The position numbers and the translations under genes are program-made. This document shows, piece by piece, positions 21,984-26,653 of a DNA stretch of 26,653 nucleotides. Every line of letters begins with the position of its first letter. Position 1 is the first letter of the stretch. The DNA is taken from NCBI GenBank assembly GCA_047606825.1, contig JASGDY010000106.1:1-26653 (forward strand). The letters run 5' to 3'. Origin of the DNA: Rhizosphaericola sp047606825 (GTDB lineage Bacteria; Bacteroidota; Bacteroidia; Chitinophagales; Chitinophagaceae). The notes beneath the pieces are model-generated. The model was not told the origin of the DNA. It saw only the letters and a program-made list of their open reading frames with translations, and did no database searches.

Positions 21984-24560
21984 CTATTTGAGGTAGATCG
22001 TAACCCACGCACCTGCTGCTGACAGACCGCCATTGACATGCGCGGTTTCCTTGTCGGCATCATAATTTCTTGTGCCATAGGAATAAACTAAGCTATAACT
22101 GTTGTTGCCGTGGCCCGGAACACCCGTAACCGTATGTGGTGGATATGGCGAAACAGCACCAGCCTTCCATGCATGGGACTTGGGCGCACCGATGATGTTT
22201 GTCGTCCAGTCGAATACCAGTTCGTACCTGTCCGCGTCGGGGTCTTCGGCAAACACAACACCTGTTGCCCTATAGCAAAAGCCGAGTGTACCCCAACCGC
22301 GAATGCCTCCATAATTCCATGCATAGGTAGAGTCGCCATGAAGCTCTGTCGCGGGGACATAGAGTAACTTTTTCTTCTGTTCGTTGTCGATTTTGACCTT
22401 TCCCTTTACGTTGGTATAGAGCCAGTAATCGGTCTCGCCTTTATTTTTGGCATAGACCCTCGCGGTGACGGATTCATAGTACACGCCCACGGCGTCGTTT
22501 GTCGCTTTGTAAACGATGTCGTCGTCGTTGTAGGTGGTGGTCTCCCCGACAAGGTTGCCGTAGGTACCGGACGTTGACCATTCGACTTTGAAGTCGAGGT
22601 TTTCGTTGTTGGGTATGTCGCGCAGCCCGGTGACGGTCTTTGCGAGGTAGAGCGTGACGGTGTTGGCGGCGTTGGCGTGCTGCTTGCCCGTGACTGTGCC
22701 GTCGGCGGGCTTCATCTCGTAGTCCACCTTCTTGACGTTGACGGCGATGGTGTCGTAGCCGATGACCGCGTTGTTGTAGCTCGCCTTGACATAGACATAG
22801 TCGATATTGTCGCCGTCGGCGAGGTCGCCCGAGTTGACTGTGCTCTGGTACGTGACGATATTGTCTGCCGTTTCGAACGAAGTACCGGAATTTCCCTTGG
22901 TGTCCACGAGCTTGCCGTATTTCCCGGTGGAGCTCCACTCGTAGTAGGGGTGCGTGTCGCCGGATTCGCTCATGTTCTTAATCTCTACCTGTATCTTGGT
23001 CTCCTCCGAGGTGTTGATGAGCGAGTCGTAGCCGCTGACGAAGCTGAGCGTTACGGTGCCTGCCTTCAACAGCAAGTCCCATTCCTCCATCTCCTTGGAG
23101 GTGGAGAGGTTGAGCCCGGTGCGCACCATGTCGGACGCGCCGAGCACGAGGTCAAACGCGGACAGTATTTTGTTGAACTTCTTGGCGTAGTTGGCCTCGA
23201 ACTTGATGTCCAGCCCGTCCCAGTAGTAGCCTTTCAGCACCACTTCGCCGAGCTTGCTCTGTGCAAAGGAGAGTATGTCTTTGGCGTAATTGTCGCGGAG
23301 TATGCGCAGCGCACCCTTGAAGTCGGACTTCTTGACGGCCTCGTTGAGGTCGGGCATCGAGTTGAGCGCGGACTTGATGAGGGCAATCTGCGCCTCCCTG
23401 TCCTGCGCGGTCTTGTGGTCGGGCATGGTCTCCTCGACGTTGGAGCCGGCGAGTGCGAAGGCGGGCAGTACGCAGTCGAAGACGAAGGTCTCAATCTGGA
23501 GGTCGTAGAGTTTTTCCTTTTCCGCAGTCGTGATGTCTGTTACCGCAAGCAATCCCGGCCCGACGACCCTCGCCTTGTAGTTGGAGGTCTGTTCGTCGTC
23601 GTTGAGCAAAAGTGCGGGCGACTCGTTTTTCTTGACGAAGGTCTCGATGACGGTCGGTTCGCCGGACACGTATTCCTCCAGTTGGCTGCCTATGATGCCC
23701 ATGACGCTGGTCGCGCCCGACGCGGGGCTGACGGCAAAGTCGTTGTCGGCTGCGGTGTCGGTCTTTACTGCGTCCTTGACCTCGACTGTGTTGCCGGACA
23801 TGTCCGTGAAGTCCATTTTGTAGAGGAATGCGTGCGCACGCCGCCTGTAATAGTTGTTGACGAATACCTTTCCTCCCTCCATATCGGCTGTCTGTAGTCC
23901 GCTGCGCTGTTCGGTGCTTCCGAGGACGGTGATGTCGGGTGTCTTGGACATGAGTGTGCCTTTGGAGCGGTTTCCAGTGTAGCCGCTGCCGTCGGGTGTG
24001 CTTGGCTGCATCTTGAGGAGGTGTTCTTTCAGCTTGTCGAGGTAGCCGCCGTTGGAGAATACCAGCGGGTCTTTTTTGAAAAGTTCCTCATAGTCCGCTA
24101 CCCATGCCTGCATCTCCGCGAGGTTGTCCACGCTGTTGACGAACGCCTTTTTTGCCCAGTAAGGCTGTGACGGCAGTCCGTGCGCCCAGTACATGAGCAC
24201 CTTGGCGGTGGTCGCCGACGAGACCTCGGTGGTGGAGTCCGTGAGGAAGCCTGCCATCACGGGATTGTCCGATGCGTCGAGCAGGTATATGGTTGCCAGC
24301 GCGCCTTTTCTGGTTGCCACTTTGACCTTCCCATTGCTGCCTACCTTGGAGACGTACTGAAAGGAGTACATGTCGGCACCCGTGGCGGTGTAGGTGCTGC
24401 CGTCGGGAATTGTGACGGCAATCTCCTTGACGGCGTAGCTGGTGTCGGTAATCGTCGGTTCATAGACGACCTGCATGTCTTTGGTGTTCTTTTTGCACCC
24501 CGACTGTACGATGACTCCCATTGCGACCAGTGCGGCGATGAATAGCTTTTTCATGTGCAT
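21984..24560 (-). CDS. Large lipoprotein with two repeated Ig-like modules, function unknown
   Basis: I do not recognise the family. The 858-residue product has a lipoprotein-type signal (KKLFIAALVAMGVIVQSGC, Cys22; the true start is probably Met3 at 24554), though the lipobox QSGC is non-canonical. Residues ~30-150 look beta-rich, ~150-500 mixed with a helical part around 390-470 (KTAQDREAQIALIKSAL). Two related modules follow: one near 535-613 (EWSSTGKYGKLV... NIVTYQST) and one near 655-745 (EWSTSGTYGNLV... DIVYKAT), both ending in a V-x-V-K strand, so they are probably Ig-like and tandemly duplicated. The last ~110 residues are rich in Gly, Tyr and Trp. It should sit on the outer membrane or cell surface. 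Codon third positions are much more GC-rich than in the sigma block next to it. It lies between gldJ and the sigma gene, with a terminator separating it from gldJ. Confidence 0.8.
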   Translation of the reverse strand: MHMKKLFIAALVAMGVIVQSGCKKNTKDMQVVYEPTITDTSYAVKEIAVTIPDGSTYTATGADMYSFQYVSKVGSNGKVKVATRKGALATIYLLDASDNPVMAGFLTDSTTEVSSATTAKVLMYWAHGLPSQPYWAKKAFVNSVDNLAEMQAWVADYEELFKKDPLVFSNGGYLDKLKEHLLKMQPSTPDGSGYTGNRSKGTLMSKTPDITVLGSTEQRSGLQTADMEGGKVFVNNYYRRRAHAFLYKMDFTDMSGNTVEVKDAVKTDTAADNDFAVSPASGATSVMGIIGSQLEEYVSGEPTVIETFVKKNESPALLLNDDEQTSNYKARVVGPGLLAVTDITTAEKEKLYDLQIETFVFDCVLPAFALAGSNVEETMPDHKTAQDREAQIALIKSALNSMPDLNEAVKKSDFKGALRILRDNYAKDILSFAQSKLGEVVLKGYYWDGLDIKFEANYAKKFNKILSAFDLVLGASDMVRTGLNLSTSKEMEEWDLLLKAGTVTLSFVSGYDSLINTSEETKIQVEIKNMSESGDTHPYYEWSSTGKYGKLVDTKGNSGTSFETADNIVTYQSTVNSGDLADGDNIDYVYVKASYNNAVIGYDTIAVNVKKVDYEMKPADGTVTGKQHANAANTVTLYLAKTVTGLRDIPNNENLDFKVEWSTSGTYGNLVGETTTYNDDDIVYKATNDAVGVYYESVTARVYAKNKGETDYWLYTNVKGKVKIDNEQKKKLLYVPATELHGDSTYAWNYGGIRGWGTLGFCYRATGVVFAEDPDADRYELVFDWTTNIIGAPKSHAWKAGAVSPYPPHTVTGVPGHGNNSYSLVYSYGTRNYDADKETAHVNGGLSAAGAWVTIYLK

Positions 24561-24669
24561 ACGATTTCATTTACCATATATCGGATGCATCGAAAAAGGT
24601 CATCAACTTTTTTGAATTTTTATCAGGGAGTGTTGTGGCAGTCGTCTGAGTTCGGCGAAAAAGTGTATA

Positions 24670-24706
24670 AAAAAAGCGATGCCCTAAAGTGGGACATCGC
24701 TTTTTT
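24670..24706 (-). terminator. Intrinsic terminator of gldJ (bidirectional shape)
   Basis: AAAAAAGCGATG (24670-24681) pairs with CATCGCTTTTTT (24695-24706); a further CCC/GGG closes the stem with one bulged base around a TAAAGT loop. It lies 26 nt past the gldJ stop. A-tract and T-tract on both sides make it a classic Rho-independent terminator readable from either strand. Confidence 0.88.
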
Positions 24707-24732
24707 CTTATGCGGCTATGTTACCGTATGTC

Positions 24733-26298
24733 TTATTTCCTGTTTCTTCTTGGTGCGCTGAACTGATTGCCTGAACCGGCACCAGCGTCACCCTGCACGG
24801 CACCATAATGCGTCATGGCGCATCGGAAACCAATCATGGCACTGCTCTGGTTTTCATCCAGGAAGCGCCTGGTGCCGGGACTTAACCAGTAAGGCAAGTC
24901 GCTCCAGCTACCACCTTTATAGACTCTTGAGTGGTTGTTGACCAAGGTCGTTTCGCCATAGGCGTAGAAATTGCCGCTGGCACTGTCGCCGTCCATGTAG
25001 TCTGCGGCCTTGGCGCCTGCATAGTTCCTCCTCCCTCCTCGGATAGAATCAGGTTCCAGTTGGTATTGCAGGCGTCCCATGCTGTCGGTCTGAGCTTGTC
25101 CATTTTGGATGACAGGTACTTTAAATTCGTTGCCCCTGTACATGTTCATGTCGTTGGCGTCCATACTCGTGTTTTGACGGTAGACGTCGGCGACCCATTC
25201 GCTCACGTTTCCAGCCATGTTGTAAAGTCCGTAACCGTTTGGAGAGAAGGCATCAACCGGCCCCGGTGTCGCCGCGTTGTCGTTCAGCCCGCCAGCAACG
25301 CCCATGTAGTCACCGTTGCCTCTTTTGAAATTGGCGAGGAACTCTCCCTGTTTTTTACCTTTTTTGGTGACACGCAGACCGTCAAAGCCATCGTTTTTCC
25401 AAGGGTATATTTGCTTGTCGGCAAGCGTCTCGTCGCCGCGTATTTTTTTGTTTTTGCTGGGTTTGATGTTGTTTTCTATCAGACCAAGAGCGGCATATTC
25501 CCATTCTGCTTCCGTCGGAAGCCGGTAATCGGGGAAGAGGATGCCGTCGGAAAACTGTACGACGTTGCGATTCTTTCCTTGTGCGTCCAGTAGTTGGTCA
25601 TTTTTGCTTTTTGGGGTGGACGGTTGTCCAGCGTAAGCTCCAGCAAGGTAAGACTGGGTGTTGAAGGATTCCTTGCCACCGCCGTTCATCTCGGACTTGA
25701 TGACGTTTTTGTTTTGGTAGCCGGCCGTGATAAGGGCGTTTTCATTGACCCTGTCAGTCCGCCAGATGCAATAGTCGTGGGCCTGTTTCCAGGTGACGCC
25801 GACTACGGGATAGTTGTTGTAGCTTGGATGGCGGAAATAATATTCTACATAAGGTTCATTGTATGCCAGTTCGCTTCTCCAGACCAATGTGTCGGGCTTG
25901 GCTGCCTGCACGACATCGGGTGAGTTGGCAAACGCATTTTCCATCCAGTAGATATATTCTCTATAGGCGACGTTGGACACTTCGTATTTGTCAATGAAAA
26001 AAGAGTTGACGGTCACCCTTCTTGGTCGGTTGTTCCAGTCTCCCATGACGTCCTGCTGTGTCTGGCCCATCGTGAAAGTGCCGCCTTGTACAAAAACAAG
26101 TCCAGGAGCCGTCTTGACATCCTTGGCTTTAGCCACGTAATAGCCGCCTTGGTCTTTGTCATTGTAGTTCCAACCGGTCGTCTCGGACTGTTCCTTCTTG
26201 CCTTTGAACAAACTGCTGTTTTTGCAGGACATGCTGCTGACGACGACGGTGCCGAGTGCTGCGAGCCACAATATGTTTTTTGTTGATGTTGATGACAT
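24733..26298 (-). CDS. gldJ: Gliding motility lipoprotein GldJ
   Basis: A 521-residue formylglycine-generating-enzyme-like (SUMF1) lipoprotein. The signal ends at Cys25 (SSMSC, a weak lipobox). ETTGWNYNDKDQGGY (39-53) before the FGE domain is the feature that points to GldJ rather than GldK. FGE-domain motifs are GLVFVQGGTFTMGQ (66-79), YEVSNVAYREY, YPVVGVTWKQAHDYCIWR, YRLPTEAEWEYAALG, GYGLYNMAGNVSEWVADVY, and RVYKGGSWSDLP ... MIGFRC near the end. In Flavobacterium johnsoniae GldJ is needed for gliding and stabilises the type IX secretion protein GldK. The enzymatic cysteines of true FGE are not expected in this group. The usual flavobacterial neighbours (porU, porV, murF) are absent. It ends in a strong terminator. 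Confidence 0.85.
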   Translation of the reverse strand: MSSTSTKNILWLAALGTVVVSSMSCKNSSLFKGKKEQSETTGWNYNDKDQGGYYVAKAKDVKTAPGLVFVQGGTFTMGQTQQDVMGDWNNRPRRVTVNSFFIDKYEVSNVAYREYIYWMENAFANSPDVVQAAKPDTLVWRSELAYNEPYVEYYFRHPSYNNYPVVGVTWKQAHDYCIWRTDRVNENALITAGYQNKNVIKSEMNGGGKESFNTQSYLAGAYAGQPSTPKSKNDQLLDAQGKNRNVVQFSDGILFPDYRLPTEAEWEYAALGLIENNIKPSKNKKIRGDETLADKQIYPWKNDGFDGLRVTKKGKKQGEFLANFKRGNGDYMGVAGGLNDNAATPGPVDAFSPNGYGLYNMAGNVSEWVADVYRQNTSMDANDMNMYRGNEFKVPVIQNGQAQTDSMGRLQYQLEPDSIRGGRRNYAGAKAADYMDGDSASGNFYAYGETTLVNNHSRVYKGGSWSDLPYWLSPGTRRFLDENQSSAMIGFRCAMTHYGAVQGDAGAGSGNQFSAPRRNRK

Positions 26299-26653
26299 TT
26301 TCGAAAATTGTTTACGTTCCGCTTGATTAAACGGCTTATCCTGAAAATTATTGTACCGACATATATTTCCTCGTTACGCAAAAACCATGCGAAGATATTT
26401 ACTTTCTGCATTATACGGATATTTTTTAAAAAGCTATTTTTATCGTTCATTTTCTTTTGGGTATCCATGTCCTTTATCGGACAAGAGGAACTCCCATAAC
26501 ATAGCCTCAGGCGAGACATTCATTCTCAGGGCCAACGCATCTAAATTTTCCTATTGTGGAAAAACATCATGAATGCGCTGAACCGTTCGGCTACGGCTTC
26601 GGGAAGGTTTCTTGCTGGCTGTCGAAACTACTTAGGCACCCAACTGCTCCGCA
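26299..26653. other. 355-bp non-coding region upstream of gldJ to the window edge
   Basis: No convincing gene is seen on either strand. A minus-strand TATCTTCG (26390-26397) differs by one base from the -7 box and could start gldJ transcription with a leader of ~85 nt. It also holds the second copy of the 22-bp repeat. Short frames open to the right edge exist but show no recognisable protein. Confidence 0.5.
26527..26548. repeat. 22-bp dispersed repeat, copy 2
   Basis: Matches 16463-16484 at 21 of 22 positions in the same orientation (CAGGGCC then AACGCATCTAAATTT). Being intergenic and about 10 kb from the first copy, it is probably one of many genome-wide copies. Confidence 0.6.

Noticed and set aside
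22677..23897. A 406-codon open frame on the plus strand inside the large lipoprotein gene
   Set aside because: It is antisense to a clear lipoprotein gene, its composition is Val/Gly/Asp-rich with no recognisable motif, and such frames arise from the GC-rich wobble positions of the real gene.
26013..26519. A 168-codon minus-strand frame overlapping the gldJ start
   Set aside because: It runs through the gldJ signal peptide in another frame and shows no known motif. The gldJ frame is unambiguous.
26569..26653. A plus-strand frame (MNALNRSATASG...) open to the right edge
   Set aside because: Only 28 codons, no recognisable sequence, low-complexity Ser/Ala/Arg content, and repeat DNA just upstream.

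Overview
The window looks like the chromosome of a member of Bacteroidota, probably from the Chitinophagales/Sphingobacteriales side rather than Flavobacteriales. The reasons are a GldJ-type gliding lipoprotein, an LpxD of the form usual in the phylum, a TamB of about 1600 residues, an ECF sigma factor paired with a membrane TPR protein, copies of the phylum's -7 promoter box (TAnnTTTG) 14-40 nt upstream of several start codons, and the lack of strong Shine-Dalgarno sequences. No rRNA, tRNA or CRISPR array was seen.

Layout. 1-1433: the tail of an IS4-family transposase, an lpxD gene, and a decayed AlbA_2 (Schlafen-type) gene whose remnant overlaps the lpxD stop. 1474-6891, all minus strand: an FtsE-like ABC ATPase, FabD, a membrane fatty-acid desaturase, an AT-richer secreted serine beta-lactamase-like hydrolase, and a PQQ-type sugar dehydrogenase lipoprotein. 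7111-10080, plus strand: a Pif1/RecD-like helicase and RuvC, converging on tamB (10102-14895, minus). 15006-16370, minus: a small membrane coiled-coil protein and a UbiA prenyltransferase. 16553-21815, minus: the most interesting block, an ECF sigma factor, a single-pass membrane protein with an anti-sigma-like cytoplasmic part and TPR-like periplasmic part, and a secreted TPR-CHAT (caspase-like) protease. 21984-26298, minus: a large lipoprotein with two repeated Ig-like modules, and GldJ.

How the genes work together. Several housekeeping genes serve the envelope: LpxD (lipid A), FabD and the desaturase (acyl chains), TamB (outer-membrane assembly or lipid transport), GldJ (gliding / type IX secretion) and the lipoproteins. 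The sigma / membrane TPR / CHAT block could be a regulatory circuit in which a caspase-like protease controls an ECF sigma factor. This would be formally like the Csx29-Csx30-RpoE arrangement of type III-E CRISPR loci, but with no CRISPR part and with the protease predicted outside the cytoplasm. That is an inference from gene order and domain types.

The gaps between genes carry dispersed palindromic repeats of several families. One is a 277-bp nested palindrome inside the sigma/CHAT block. Another appears to supply the last ~20 codons and the stop codon of the CHAT gene.
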